Positions 45,093-54,738 of a stretch of 64,000 nucleotides of DNA are shown piece by piece. The translations under genes and the position numbers were made by a program. Source of the DNA: Gemmatimonas phototrophica (GTDB lineage Bacteria > Gemmatimonadota > Gemmatimonadetes > Gemmatimonadales > Gemmatimonadaceae); NCBI RefSeq assembly GCF_000695095.2, contig NZ_CP011454.1:3844001-3908000 (forward strand), given 5' to 3'. Position 1 is the first letter of the stretch. The number at the start of each line of letters is the position of its first letter. Below the pieces are notes generated by a model. It was not told the origin of the DNA and did not search any database. It saw only the letters and a list, made by a program, of their open reading frames with translations.

Positions 45093-46670
45093 TCAATGCG
45101 CGTGCGCGGTGAGACTCTCGCCGCGCATGGCATCAAGATCGAGTTCCTGCTCCAGCTCCCGCAGCACTTCGTCGGAAATCGCACCTTCATTGCGCAACCG
45201 CACCAGCATGCGGCGTTCCGCCTGACGCATCCGCGCGCGCAACTCGTGACGCGTAGAGGCCCGCTGGGGATCCCGATGGCTCTCCAGACGGTCCCTGAGC
45301 TCGGCGCGCAGCCACGACACATCATCGTCGTTGGCCCACCCTTCGCGTGAGGCATCTTCGAGCTCTTCGTCGGCACGACGAAGCGCCTCAATACGGGCGA
45401 AGCGTTCTTCCTGTGCGTGGAAGGTTTCCTTGGCGAAGGCAAACCGCTTGATGATGGGCGCGAGCGTACACCCCTGCACCACCAGCGTGAAGAGAATCAC
45501 GCTCATCGTGATGTAGATCAGCTCCTGTCGGAACGGAAATGGGGAGCCATCCGTCAACGTGAGGGGCAAGGCGAAGGCGGTGGCCAACGACACAATGCCG
45601 CGCATACTCGTCCACGCGACCAGCGCCACGGCCTTGGGGCGTGGGACCGGGTCTGTCCGCGCGATTTCCTTGCTGAGCCAACGCGGTGCCCACGTGGCAA
45701 CCGGCACCCAAATCAGCCGCACCACCACACACACTACGCTGATGATGAGTCCCGGCGCCAGCAACGTGGGCAGTTCGTGCAACGACGTGGCCTTGAGCAG
45801 CGCCGTGAACTGCATGCCGAGCAGCACGAAGATCATGGCGTTGAGCACGAAGACGAGCAGCTCCCACACCGCCTTCGATTGCACGCGGGAGCGGGGCCCG
45901 ACCGCGAGCGAATAGTGCTGCCGCACATACAGCCCACCCGCTACACAGGCCAGCACCGCCGACACGTGCAGTTCTTCGGCGAGAATCCAGGCGGCGTAGG
46001 GGCCCGCGAGCGTGAGCAGTGTTTCCGCCAGCTCATCGCGGGTGCGCTTGAGCGCCCACACCAGCACCCATCCAATTGCCAAGCCAACGAGGATGCCCAC
46101 GCCGGCATCCAGGAAAAAGCGTACGATCGATTCGCCCAGACTGAACACGCCAGTCACCGCCGCCGCGACGGCCGAGCGATACAGCACCAGCGCCGAGGCA
46201 TCGTTCACGAGGCTTTCCCCCTCGAGAATCACGATCACGCGGCGCGGTACCGGCAACCGCGACACCACGGCCGCGGCGGCAACCGCATCCGGCGGCGAGA
46301 CAATGGCACCGAGCGCCACCGCTACGGCCCATGGCATGCCGGGAAACATGGCACGCGCCGCAAACGCCACCCCGGCCGTGGTGGCCACGACGAGGCCGAT
46401 GGCCAGAAGGCCTATGGGGCGACGGTTGGCGTTGAACTCGCGCAGCGACGTAAAGAACGCCGCCGCCCAAAGGATGGGCGGCAGGAAGACGAAAAACACC
46501 AGGTCCGGCTGCAGCGCCGGGAGCGCCACACCGGGAATGGCGGCGAGGACGAGGCCGGCCAGCACCTGCAGCACCGGTGCAGGGATCGGCAACCGCCGAC
46601 CGAAGGCCGTGAGGGCCACGACGATCGTGGCGAAGGCCAGACCGACCAGAATGGGCGAATGGGATTCCAT
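45093..46670 (-). CDS. Na+/H+ antiporter, CPA1 family
   Basis: 525 residues from the ATG at 46670. Twelve or so helices, with the family's FFVFLPPILWAAAFF, IVSPPDAVAAAAV (the Asp that binds the ion) and ESLVNDASALVLY, and later CVAGGLYVRQH. The cytoplasmic C-terminal tail of about 110 residues is charged and helical (FARIEALRRADEELEDASREG), probably regulatory. It exchanges Na+ or K+ for H+ at the inner membrane. It is convergent with the channel gene with 13 bases between, so the two are not co-transcribed. Confidence 0.93.
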   Translation of the reverse strand: MESHSPILVGLAFATIVVALTAFGRRLPIPAPVLQVLAGLVLAAIPGVALPALQPDLVFFVFLPPILWAAAFFTSLREFNANRRPIGLLAIGLVVATTAGVAFAARAMFPGMPWAVAVALGAIVSPPDAVAAAAVVSRLPVPRRVIVILEGESLVNDASALVLYRSAVAAAVTGVFSLGESIVRFFLDAGVGILVGLAIGWVLVWALKRTRDELAETLLTLAGPYAAWILAEELHVSAVLACVAGGLYVRQHYSLAVGPRSRVQSKAVWELLVFVLNAMIFVLLGMQFTALLKATSLHELPTLLAPGLIISVVCVVVRLIWVPVATWAPRWLSKEIARTDPVPRPKAVALVAWTSMRGIVSLATAFALPLTLTDGSPFPFRQELIYITMSVILFTLVVQGCTLAPIIKRFAFAKETFHAQEERFARIEALRRADEELEDASREGWANDDDVSWLRAELRDRLESHRDPQRASTRHELRARMRQAERRMLVRLRNEGAISDEVLRELEQELDLDAMRGESLTAHAH

Positions 46671-46780
46671 AGGGCTGTTGATCAACCTCGCACGACGTTG
46701 CCGGGTTCGCACCTGCTGCTGCCATATTTCACGCATCACACCCGCAATGGCGAGTGTGGCACCTCCAGACCACCGCCACC

Positions 46781-47848
46781 ATGTCCGTGCTCTTCACGCC
46801 ACTCACCCTGCGCGACCTGACCCTCCGGAACCGCATCGGGGTGTCACCCATGTGCCAGTACTCCGCCACGGATGGGTTGGCGAACGATTGGCATATGGTA
46901 CACCTGGGCGGGTTGGCCACGGGCGGTGCCGGTCTCGTCTTTACCGAAGCCACTGGGGTGCTCCCGGAGGGGCGTATTTCGCCGGCCTGCCTCGGCATCT
47001 GGAGCGATGAGCAGATTCCGGCGCTGCGCCGCATCACCGATTTCATTCACACGCAGGGCGCGGTGGCGGGTATTCAGCTGGCCCACGCCGGCCGCAAGGC
47101 CAGCACCAAGCGTCCCTGGGACGGCAGCGGGGCCGTGGCCATTGCAGACGGCGGTTGGACAGTGCGTGGACCAAGCACGTTGGCGTTTGCGCCCAATTAC
47201 CCGCAACCGGTGGCGCTGTCAGCGCTGGATATCGACGAAGTGGTGCACGCCTTTGTCGCGGGGGCACGACGGGCGCTGGCGGCCGGCTTCAAGGTGGCCG
47301 AGTTGCATGCGGCGCACGGCTATCTCCTGCACCAGTTCCTGTCGCCGTTGTCCAACGATCGCACCGACTTGTACGGTGGCGCCTTCGAACATCGCATTCG
47401 TCTGCTGTGTGACGTGGCCGAAGCGGTGCGCGCCGTGTGGCCTGATGGATGGCCACTAATTGTGCGTATCTCAGCGACCGACTGGGCCGAGGGCGGATGG
47501 GATCTTGACCAGTCGGTGCAACTCTGCACACGGCTCGCGGCGCGGGGGGTCGATCTGATTGACGTGTCGTCCGGTGGGCTGACCACGCAGCAGCAGATCA
47601 CAGTGGGGCCCGGCTATCAGGTGCCCTTTTCCTCGCGCATTCGCCACGAGGCGGGGATTGCCACGGCAGCCGTGGGCGTCATTACCGACGCGCATCAGGC
47701 CGAACGCATTGTGGCCGACGGCGAGGCCGATATGGTGCTGCTGGCGCGGGAACTGTTGCGCAATCCGCACTGGCCGCTGGAGGCGGCGCACCAGTTGGGC
47801 GCGGCCGGTCCGTGGCCCAATCAGTACGTACGCGCCCGCAAGGCGTAA
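46781..47848 (+). CDS. Old Yellow Enzyme family flavin oxidoreductase (YqjM/xenobiotic reductase class)
   Basis: 355 residues. It begins with TPLTLRDLTLRNRIGVSPMCQYSATDG, with Cys25 in the position of YqjM's Cys26. The substrate His pair lies in AELHAAHGYLLHQFLSP, and the FMN barrel ends in NPHWPLEAA. It is an NADPH- or NADH-dependent ene-reductase that reduces activated C=C bonds. The 46781 ATG begins the typical N-terminus, and the upstream frame does not fit. Confidence 0.93.
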   Translation: MSVLFTPLTLRDLTLRNRIGVSPMCQYSATDGLANDWHMVHLGGLATGGAGLVFTEATGVLPEGRISPACLGIWSDEQIPALRRITDFIHTQGAVAGIQLAHAGRKASTKRPWDGSGAVAIADGGWTVRGPSTLAFAPNYPQPVALSALDIDEVVHAFVAGARRALAAGFKVAELHAAHGYLLHQFLSPLSNDRTDLYGGAFEHRIRLLCDVAEAVRAVWPDGWPLIVRISATDWAEGGWDLDQSVQLCTRLAARGVDLIDVSSGGLTTQQQITVGPGYQVPFSSRIRHEAGIATAAVGVITDAHQAERIVADGEADMVLLARELLRNPHWPLEAAHQLGAAGPWPNQYVRARKA

Positions 47849-47875
47849 GCGGCGCGCACGGGGCGGCGTGGAGGG

Positions 47876-48481
47876 TCAGACGCCGCCCAGCCGGCACACA
47901 TAGGCCCATTCTTCGGCGGTAACCGGCACCACCGACAGGCGCCCCACCTTGATGAGCGCCATGTTGGCCAGCTGCGGATCGTCCTTGACCTGTTGCAGCG
48001 GTACCGGCGTGACGAAGGGTTGCACGGCCTTCACATCCACCATGAACCAGGTAGGAGTGTCGGGATCGCTCTTGGGGTCGAAATAATCGTGCGACGCATC
48101 CCACGCCGTGTGATCGGGGTAGCCTTCGCGCACAATTTCGCAGATCCCCACAATCGCCGACGGATCGGCGTTGGAGTGGTAGTAGAACGCCAGGTCGCCG
48201 CGCTGCATGCCGTCGCGCATGAAATTGCGCGCACTGCTGTTGCGTACACTGTCCCAGCAGGTGGTCTGCTTTGGGGCGCGGGTGAGATCATCATACGAGA
48301 ACACGTCAGGCTCAGACTTGATGAGCCAGTAGCGACGCTCGCCCGGAGCACGGGGGGCAAACACGTGCGCCCACGCCCCCTGTTCGTAGGGCATCGACTT
48401 GGGCGCTTTTTTCGCGGGCAGCGTGGGAGCTTTCTTGGCCGGCGGCTTGGGGGCGGCGCTGGCCTGTTTCTTGGCGGGCAT
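47876..48481 (-). CDS. EVE-domain protein with basic Ala/Lys/Pro N-terminal tail
   Basis: 201 residues. After a tail of repeated AKKAP-like units (residues 1-35) comes the EVE domain: RRYWLIKSEPDVFSYDDL, CWDSVRNSSARNFMRDGMQRGDLAFYYHSN, TAWDASHDYFDPKSD, then VDVKAVQPFVTPVPLQQVK. It resembles the bacterial THYN1-type EVE proteins, which bind modified nucleic acid bases. The basic tail is histone-H1-like and would add non-specific DNA or RNA binding. No adjacent restriction or modification gene is present. Confidence 0.9.
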   Translation of the reverse strand: MPAKKQASAAPKPPAKKAPTLPAKKAPKSMPYEQGAWAHVFAPRAPGERRYWLIKSEPDVFSYDDLTRAPKQTTCWDSVRNSSARNFMRDGMQRGDLAFYYHSNADPSAIVGICEIVREGYPDHTAWDASHDYFDPKSDPDTPTWFMVDVKAVQPFVTPVPLQQVKDDPQLANMALIKVGRLSVVPVTAEEWAYVCRLGGV

Positions 48482-48495
48482 GCGGAGCAAACCCG

Positions 48496-48738
48496 TTAGT
48501 GCATGCAGCAGTTTCCGGACCCGCACCCGCCGTTGGAGACGGCCCGGGGGGTTCCGCACGCCGCGCCGCCCTGCGGGCTGTTCACGATGACCAACCCGGC
48601 CGACAGAATGCGACGCACGGGCACCCCCGACTCGGGGTGCTGCGTGAGCGGCGCCTCGGCCATGGACTGGCGGACCTCAAACCGTTCCGGGGCCACGTTT
48701 GGGGTCGTGGGAAGGGTTTCGTAGACGTAGATGGGCAT
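48496..48738 (-). CDS. FmdB-like small protein with degenerate zinc ribbon
   Basis: 80 residues. The opening MPIYVYETLP and later PLTQHPESGVPVRRILSAGLVIVN match the FmdB/zinc-ribbon family pattern (MPIYEYRC, ECPxCG, VRKLIS). However, every zinc-binding cysteine of the ribbon is missing. A different Cys/His-rich end, CGSGNCCMH, is present instead. FmdB proteins are regulators of unknown mechanism. This one may not bind zinc the usual way. Start taken at the ATG at 48738. Confidence 0.7.
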   Translation of the reverse strand: MPIYVYETLPTTPNVAPERFEVRQSMAEAPLTQHPESGVPVRRILSAGLVIVNSPQGGAACGTPRAVSNGGCGSGNCCMH

Positions 48739-48790
48739 AGCTGGATTGTAGCGTCGGTACGGAGTGAGGTGAATGGGCTGGTTGGGAGGA

Positions 48791-48824
48791 ACAGCTCTCA
48801 CGGAGGTCACGGAGGGACGGAGGG
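48791..48824. repeat. Solo arm of the dispersed palindromic repeat, copy C
   Basis: The 34 bases match the left arm of copy B at 54561-54594 with a single difference and resemble the left arm of copy A, but there is no opposing arm close by. It sits upstream of the serine hydrolase gene in a divergent gap. It looks like a decayed copy of the element. Confidence 0.7.
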
Positions 48825-48868
48825 CCACGGAGCCTACCTCTCATAAACCCGGGGTATGTCCCGTTGGC

Positions 48869-48909
48869 TCATGCTGTTGTCATGCTTCAGGTCATGCCGT
48901 TGTCATTCC
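48869..48909. repeat. Second copy of the 41-base repeat
   Basis: 36 of 41 bases match the unit at 5276-5316 over the same length without gaps, so the two are related. It lies only about 45 bases from the palindrome arm at 48791, within the same divergent region. Confidence 0.75.
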
Positions 48910-48988
48910 GGCTGTTATTGAGGTTTGCCAGCGGCTGGATTGCCAGCCAGCCATAGCGCCATAGCGGCAGCGCTGTAGCTTGGCGCTC

Positions 48989-50647
48989 ATGCGCATCCTC
49001 TCCCCTGCCCCTACCACGCTCTTGGCGGCCATGGCCGCGCTCAGCGCCGCCTCCCATGCTGGCGCCCAGCCAGCCCCGTCAGCTGCCGGGCTCACCGCGA
49101 TTACCGACAAGATCTTCAGTGCCTGGAACAGCACCCACAGCCCCGGCTGCGCCGTCGGTATTTCGCGGGGAGGTACCACGCTGTTGGAGCGAGGCTACGG
49201 CATGGCCGATTTGGCCGGCGAGCGCCCCATTACGCCGTCCACCTTCCTCGAGTCGGGGTCGGTGGCCAAGCAGTTCACCGCCACGGCGGTGATGCTGCTG
49301 GTGGCCGACGGCAAACTGGCGCTGGACGACGACGCGCGCCGCTACCTGCCGGAGCTGCGGCAGTACGATCGCCCCATTACCGTGCGCCACCTGCTGACGC
49401 ACACCAGTGGATTGCGCGAGTGGAGCAATCTGGTGGCGTGGCAGGGGTGGCCGCGCGGCACGCGCGTGCACACACAAGGCGACGCGTTCCGCATCATTAC
49501 CGACCAGCAGGCGCTCAACTACCCGGTAGGTGATCACTACTCGTACACCAACTCCGGGTTCCTGCTCACGCGTACGCTGGTGGAACGCGTGAGCGGCATG
49601 GACTTCGAAGCGTTCACCGCTGCCCGCATTTTTGCGCCGCTCGGGCTCACGAACACATCATGGCGTGGCGACTTCACGCGTATCGTGCCCGGCCTGTCGC
49701 AGGCATACCGCCGCAATGGCACCGGGTGGCGCCTGGACATGCCCGGCGACAACGTGATCGCCGCCGGCGGGCTCTGGACCACCGTGGGTGATTGGCTGCG
49801 CTGGAATGAGCATCTCACGAAGAAGACACTTGGCAGCGCGGTGGTGGATTCCCTCACCCGGCAGATGAAACTCACGAGTGGGCTCGAGATTTCCTATGCG
49901 CTGGGGCTCATGGTCGGCCAGTACCGCGGCACCACGCAGATTGGCCACTCCGGCTCCACCGCCGGCTACAGTACGTATCTCGCCCGCTATCCGCAGCTCG
50001 GCAATCTCTCCATCGCGGTGCTGTGCAATTCGGCCGGCGCTCCGGCCACCGCGTACACGCACGCCATTGTGGATGCGCTGCACCCCGAGCTGACTCGCAC
50101 GCCGGCACCTGACACGGTCGCCGCCAACCAATCCACCTTGCTGGCGTGGCGTGGCTCTTACGAAGACGGTCGCTGGCACACCATGACGCGCCTGGATACC
50201 AGCGGTGGCGTCTTGCGTATGGGCACGACCCCCGTGCGTACGCTGCGCAACGGCGCGGTGTTGCTTGGCAATCAGGAAACGCGACTGGGACTGTCGGCCG
50301 ATGGCAAAACGCGGACCCTGCGCGCCGTGACCAGCGATGGCGACAGCGTGGTGTGGACCCTGCGCGCGACTGAACAGTGGACCCCTGATGCCGCGGCGCT
50401 GCAGCCGTTCGTCGGGCGTTATCGCAACGAGGAAATCGGCGTGACGTTTACCGTATCGGTGCTGAATGGCGCGCTCACCGTCAGTCCGCGCCGCGGAGTC
50501 ACGGACACCCTCACGCCCACGGTGCGCGACGCGTTCAACAGTAAAGGTGGTGCGGTGTGGTTTACCCGCGGTAAGGGCGGCGCCATCAGGGAAATGCATT
50601 TTGGCGAGTCCCGCGTATGGGACTTTGTGGCGGTACGCGTTCCATGA
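48989..50647 (+). CDS. Beta-lactamase-fold serine hydrolase, S12 family, secreted
   Basis: 552 residues. A signal peptide ends near AGAQ. Catalytic motifs are SVAKQF (Ser91, Lys94), the YTN tyrosine in YSYTNSGF, and HSG in GHSGSTAG. The family includes class C beta-lactamases, peptidases and esterases. The C-terminal 190 residues are a separate beta-rich domain. A TTG nine bases earlier is another possible start. The stop overlaps the SDR start (ATGA), placing this periplasmic enzyme first in a four-gene operon of otherwise cytoplasmic enzymes. Function in that context is unknown. Confidence 0.85.
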   Translation: MRILSPAPTTLLAAMAALSAASHAGAQPAPSAAGLTAITDKIFSAWNSTHSPGCAVGISRGGTTLLERGYGMADLAGERPITPSTFLESGSVAKQFTATAVMLLVADGKLALDDDARRYLPELRQYDRPITVRHLLTHTSGLREWSNLVAWQGWPRGTRVHTQGDAFRIITDQQALNYPVGDHYSYTNSGFLLTRTLVERVSGMDFEAFTAARIFAPLGLTNTSWRGDFTRIVPGLSQAYRRNGTGWRLDMPGDNVIAAGGLWTTVGDWLRWNEHLTKKTLGSAVVDSLTRQMKLTSGLEISYALGLMVGQYRGTTQIGHSGSTAGYSTYLARYPQLGNLSIAVLCNSAGAPATAYTHAIVDALHPELTRTPAPDTVAANQSTLLAWRGSYEDGRWHTMTRLDTSGGVLRMGTTPVRTLRNGAVLLGNQETRLGLSADGKTRTLRAVTSDGDSVVWTLRATEQWTPDAAALQPFVGRYRNEEIGVTFTVSVLNGALTVSPRRGVTDTLTPTVRDAFNSKGGAVWFTRGKGGAIREMHFGESRVWDFVAVRVP

Positions 50648-51420
50648 CGAACTGTGACAACACCCCGGTGGTGCTCATCACCGGGGCAGCGACCGGCATT
50701 GGTGCGGCGTGTGCCCGCGCCTTTGCGCGCAGCAACTGGCGGGTGGCCATTACCACACTGGCCGCCACAACGGCCGAAGCCGAGGCGGTGCGCGCGGAGT
50801 GTGAAGCGATGGGTGCGGCCGCTCTGGTCGTTGCGCTCGACGTGACCAACGACGACAACTGCCGCGCCGTGGCGTTGGAAGTTGAACGGCACTTCGGTCG
50901 CCTGGACGGACTGGTGAATTGCGCAGGTGTGACGCGATTCATTCCGCACGCCGACCTTGAGGCGTTGCCGTCGAGTGAGTTTGGCCGGACCAACGATGTG
51001 AACGTGCTGGGGACCTTTCAGATGATCCGCGCCTGTCGCGGGGCGCTGGAGCGCAGCGGCAACGGCGCCATCGTGAACTATTCCTCCATTGCCGGCCTGT
51101 CCGGGGTGGGGTCGAGTGTCGCCTATGCCGCCAGCAAGGGCGCGGTCATTTCGCTCACCCTGAGCATGGCCCGCGCGTTGGCGCCACACATTCGGGTGAA
51201 CGCGGTCGCACCGGGCTATGTGGCGGGGGGGTTGCCGAGTCGGGTGCTTGAGCCGGCCGCACTGGCGGCGGTGGAAGCCAAGTACCTTGAAACACAGCCG
51301 CTCAAGACGTTGCTGCAACCCGATGACATTGCCGCACTCACTGTGTTCCTGGTGGCCGGACCGGCCGGTATCACCGGCGAAATCATCCGAATGGACAACG
51401 GGCTTCACCTGAACGGCTGA
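50644..51420 (+). CDS. Short-chain dehydrogenase/reductase (SDR)
   Basis: 258 residues. The cofactor motif is TGAATGIGAA, then DVTNDDN, NCAG, the catalytic Ser in NYSSIAGLSG and YAASK. It is a classical SDR with NAD(P) dependence. In an operon with a beta-hydroxyacid dehydrogenase-like enzyme and an IlvD/Edd dehydratase, it would fit as the oxidoreductase of a hydroxy-acid or sugar-acid route, but the substrate is not readable. Start chosen at the ATG overlapping the upstream stop. Confidence 0.88.
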   Translation: MTNCDNTPVVLITGAATGIGAACARAFARSNWRVAITTLAATTAEAEAVRAECEAMGAAALVVALDVTNDDNCRAVALEVERHFGRLDGLVNCAGVTRFIPHADLEALPSSEFGRTNDVNVLGTFQMIRACRGALERSGNGAIVNYSSIAGLSGVGSSVAYAASKGAVISLTLSMARALAPHIRVNAVAPGYVAGGLPSRVLEPAALAAVEAKYLETQPLKTLLQPDDIAALTVFLVAGPAGITGEIIRMDNGLHLNG

Positions 51421-51433
51421 CGCCAGGGTTTTC

Positions 51434-52348
51434 ATGCACACGCAACACAGCTCCGATGTGGTGGAAGCGGTACGCATCGGCTTCATCGGAACAGGACTGA
51501 TTGGCGCACCCATGGTGGAGCGCCTGCTGGAGTGTGGACGGGACGTAACGGTGTGGAATCGCACGCCGGACAAGTGTGCGGCGCTGGTGGCAGCGGGGGC
51601 ACGCCAGGCGGAGTCTGCCGCGCAGGTGGCACGAGACACCGATATCGTCTGTCTTTGCCTTACCGATACGCAGGCCGTGCGCGACGTGATGTTTGGCAGC
51701 GGCGCGATGGCCGCAACGCTGCGCGAAGACTCGCTGGTGATAGATCTCTCGAGCATTGCCCCCGATACCACCCGCGAGATGGCCAGAGCTCTTGAGGAGG
51801 CCTGCGGGGCGCACTGGCTTGATGCCCCGGTATCGGGTGGAGTGCCGGCCGCGCGCCGCGGCGCCCTCATCGTATTCGCCGGCGGGGAAGCCGAGGACAT
51901 TGTGCGCGCGGCACCGGTCTTTGGAGCGCTGGCGCAGCGTGTCACCCATATGGGCGGGCATGGGGCCGGTCAGCTGGCCAAGAGCTGCAACCAGCAAATT
52001 GTGGCCTGCAATCTGATGGTCATCGCCGAGATGCTGGCGTTTGCCGAACGCTCCGGCGTAGATGCCGCCCGTTTGCCCGAAGCATTGGCGGGTGGGTTTG
52101 CCGACTCGTTGCCATTGCGCATCTTTGGCCCGCGCATGGCCGCCAACGTGGACCAGCCCCGACTCGGTGCGGTGGGGACCTTCCGCAAGGACATCGAGCA
52201 AGTGGTACGTCTGGCCAGTGAAGTGGGAGCGCACGTTCCGGTAACGCGAGCGGCACTCGAACAATACCGCGCCGCCCTCGAACACCCGTCGATCGGTGCG
52301 GACGGTGATGCGTCGCGACTCATTCGTCTGCTGCGCCCCAGCACGTGA
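51434..52348 (+). CDS. Beta-hydroxyacid dehydrogenase family (HIBADH/tartronate-semialdehyde reductase-like)
   Basis: 304 residues. The N-terminal [17 protein letters not shown] is the family's cofactor-binding pattern, and [11 protein letters not shown] prefers NADP or NAD ambiguously. [11 protein letters not shown] and [19 protein letters not shown], with the conserved catalytic Lys, confirm the family. Members reduce or oxidise 3-hydroxy acids. The stop overlaps the IlvD/Edd GTG start (GTGA), so it is coupled to the dehydratase. The gap to the SDR is 13 bases. Confidence 0.9.
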   Translation: MHTQHSSDVVEAVRIGFIGTGLIGAPMVERLLECGRDVTVWNRTPDKCAALVAAGARQAESAAQVARDTDIVCLCLTDTQAVRDVMFGSGAMAATLREDSLVIDLSSIAPDTTREMARALEEACGAHWLDAPVSGGVPAARRGALIVFAGGEAEDIVRAAPVFGALAQRVTHMGGHGAGQLAKSCNQQIVACNLMVIAEMLAFAERSGVDAARLPEALAGGFADSLPLRIFGPRMAANVDQPRLGAVGTFRKDIEQVVRLASEVGAHVPVTRAALEQYRAALEHPSIGADGDASRLIRLLRPST

Positions 52349-54030
52349 CGCGCCGCTTTCGTTCCAGCGCGATTTACGAAGGCACTCTGCGCGCGACGAC
52401 CCACGCGTTCCTGCAGGCGCTTGGACAGGATGACGACGAGATTCGTCGTCCGCATATCGGGGTGTTTCACACGGGCGGTGAAATGAGCCCGTGCAACATG
52501 AACCTGCGGGATCAGGCGCAACACGCCAAGACCGGGATCTATGCCCACGGTGGCATGCCGCACGAGTGCCCCGTGGTGTCGGTGTCGGATGGGCTCTCGG
52601 TGGCGCACGCCGGCATGCGCTACTCTCTCGTGTCGCGCGAACTGATTGCCGACAGCGTGGAAGCGAGCACGGAGGCGCACCAATGGGATGGGATCTTCGC
52701 CATTGGCGGCTGCGACAAGAATCTCCCCGGTCTCATGATGGGGATGCTGCGGTGCAATATGCCCGCCGTGTTTGTGCATGGCGGCGCCGCCTTGCCAGGC
52801 CATTGGCAGGGACGCGATACCAACGTCGCCGAAACGTACGAAACCATTGGCAAAGTGCTCGCGGGCGACGCCACCGAAGACACGTTGCGGGCGCTGGCCC
52901 ACGCCTGCCTGCCAACGGCGGGCGCCTGCGCTGGACAGTTCACCGCGAACACCATGGGGATGGTGTCGGAGGCGCTGGGGCTGGCGCCGGTTGGCTCCAG
53001 CATGGTTCCGGCAGTGTACAGTGAGCGCGCGCCACTCATGCGACGCGCCGCGGCGTCACTCATGCGCGCCGTCATGGAGGATGGCCCGAAGCCTCGGGAT
53101 ATCGTCACCCGCGCCGCGCTGGAGAATGCCTGTGCCGTGGTCTCCGCCACCGGCGGCTCCACCAATGCCGCGTTGCATCTGCCCGCTCTCGCACATGAGG
53201 CAGGTATTCGCTTCACGCTGGCGGATGTGGCCGCCGTGTTTGCGCGCACGCCGCTCATTGCCGACTTGCAGCCGGGCGGACGCTACCTGGCGCGCGATCT
53301 GCACCACGTGGGCGGCGCCGGTGTCGTGATGAAAGTGCTGCTGGAGGCCGGCGCATTGCACGGCGAGACGCTCACGTTTACGGGGCGCACGCTGGCCGAG
53401 GAGTTGGCAGCGGCGCCGGCGCCGGACGGGCGGGTGGTGGTGCCGGTGAGCGCCGCACGTTCCCCCGACGGGGGCGTGACGGTGCTCACCGGCAATCTCT
53501 GTCCAGATGGCGCACTGCTGAAAACCGCGGGGCTGGCCACCTTGGTGCATCGTGGACCGGCGCGAGTCTTTGAGAGTGAGGAAGCGGCGCAGGTGGCGGT
53601 GACGCAACGGGCCTATGCGGCAGGAGAGGTGCTCGTCATTCGGAACGAAGGGCCGCGCGGCGGACCAGGGATGCGCGAAATGCTGGGGATCACGGCGCTG
53701 TTGTACGGGCAGGGGGTGGGCGACAAGGTGGCGTTGCTCACCGACGGTCGCTTCAGCGGCGCCACGCGTGGGCTGTGCATTGGCCACGCCGGCCCCGAGG
53801 CCGCCGACCGCGGGCCCATTGCCCTGCTGCGCGACGGTGACGTGATCGATATCGACGCGCGCCCCACGGCGCGGCGCATCAGTGTGGAACTGAGCGACTC
53901 GGAGCTGGCGGAACGGTTGGCAGTGCTGCCGCCGCGTCCGTCACCGGTGCGAGGTGGTTTGCTGGAGAAATACCGGGCGCAGGTGGGTGCGGCCCACCTG
54001 GGCGCCGTGACCCACTCAGGGCCGGGCTGA
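52345..54030 (+). CDS. IlvD/Edd family dehydratase
   Basis: 561 residues, GTG start at 52345. Fe-S ligand cysteines are Cys50 (SPCNMN), Cys123 (GGCDKN) and Cys195 (GACAGQF). The active-site region has AVSDGxxxGxxGM-like [15 protein letters not shown]. The sequence is nearer to true dihydroxy-acid dehydratase (DHAD) than to arabonate dehydratases. IlvD makes branched-chain keto acids; Edd and sugar-acid dehydratases make 2-keto-3-deoxy acids. There are no other ilv genes here, and the operon (hydrolase, SDR, beta-hydroxyacid dehydrogenase) favours a catabolic dehydration. I leave the symbol blank for that reason. Confidence 0.85.
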   Translation: MTRRFRSSAIYEGTLRATTHAFLQALGQDDDEIRRPHIGVFHTGGEMSPCNMNLRDQAQHAKTGIYAHGGMPHECPVVSVSDGLSVAHAGMRYSLVSRELIADSVEASTEAHQWDGIFAIGGCDKNLPGLMMGMLRCNMPAVFVHGGAALPGHWQGRDTNVAETYETIGKVLAGDATEDTLRALAHACLPTAGACAGQFTANTMGMVSEALGLAPVGSSMVPAVYSERAPLMRRAAASLMRAVMEDGPKPRDIVTRAALENACAVVSATGGSTNAALHLPALAHEAGIRFTLADVAAVFARTPLIADLQPGGRYLARDLHHVGGAGVVMKVLLEAGALHGETLTFTGRTLAEELAAAPAPDGRVVVPVSAARSPDGGVTVLTGNLCPDGALLKTAGLATLVHRGPARVFESEEAAQVAVTQRAYAAGEVLVIRNEGPRGGPGMREMLGITALLYGQGVGDKVALLTDGRFSGATRGLCIGHAGPEAADRGPIALLRDGDVIDIDARPTARRISVELSDSELAERLAVLPPRPSPVRGGLLEKYRAQVGAAHLGAVTHSGPG

Positions 54031-54504
54031 CGGGCTCGACGCGGTACTGTCGCGTGGCGCGGCAGGCATGGCTGGCAGGCACATTACGTACACGTGATAC
54101 CGCTGCTCACCGGCGGCGAGGGCACGTGCGGTGCTGGCCTGATCTTCCGCCTCCGTCATGAGCATGGCGTTGCCGTACACATTGAACAGGCAATCCGCCG
54201 CGCCCTGCCGAAAACGCAACGACCCTTCGTTGGGCGCATCGCGCGGGTCGGGCGTACGTACCCACCCCACGGCCCGGATGCGCTCGTAAAAGCCCACCGC
54301 TTCGGCCTGCAGCCCGCGCGTGGTGCCGCCCGCTGCCGTGATCTTGCACCCCACCACTTTTTTCCGGGTGCGCCAATCGTCTATGGTGTCGGCTTCGACA
54401 ATGGCCGACATCTTCCGGTCGGTTGAAAGAAACGCGGCCGCCGCCGTGCAGAGGGGCTGCGGTGGCTGGAGTGGTAATGTCAGGAGCAGGACAGTGAGAA
54501 GCAT
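54016..54504 (-). CDS. Secreted hypothetical protein
   Basis: 162 residues from the ATG at 54504, with a signal peptide ([21 protein letters not shown]). The mature protein has three Cys, a [16 protein letters not shown] segment and helical [11 protein letters not shown]. No known domain. The 3' end overlaps the convergent dehydratase gene by 15 bases. Probably a periplasmic small protein. Confidence 0.6.
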   Translation of the reverse strand: MLLTVLLLTLPLQPPQPLCTAAAAFLSTDRKMSAIVEADTIDDWRTRKKVVGCKITAAGGTTRGLQAEAVGFYERIRAVGWVRTPDPRDAPNEGSLRFRQGAADCLFNVYGNAMLMTEAEDQASTARALAAGEQRYHVYVMCLPAMPAAPRDSTASSPSARP

Positions 54505-54560
54505 GCCTGAATTCTGGGTAGAAGCCGCAGCTCCGCCAAGGCCGTGCTGCAATTCCCTGA

Positions 54561-54669
54561 ACAGCTCTCACGGAGGCCACGGAGGGACGGAGGGCGCGGA
54601 GAAAGCATAACAATCAGCATGCAGGGTCGGCTCCATGACCTCCGTCCCTCTGTGATCTCCGTGAGAGCT
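54561..54669. repeat. Palindromic repeat element, copy B
   Basis: Arms at about 54563-54595 and 54637-54669 pair at 29 of 33 positions, with 41 bases between. The end sequences (agctctcac and gtgagagct) are shared with copy A. Unlike copy A it is in a divergent region, upstream of the propionyl-CoA synthetase gene, so it is not simply a terminator for two converging genes. Confidence 0.85.
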
Positions 54670-54738
54670 TTTTCAACCCAACCAGCCCGTCAGGCATTTC
54701 CCCTCGACAAGCACGGCACGGCACCGAATGTTCAGCCC

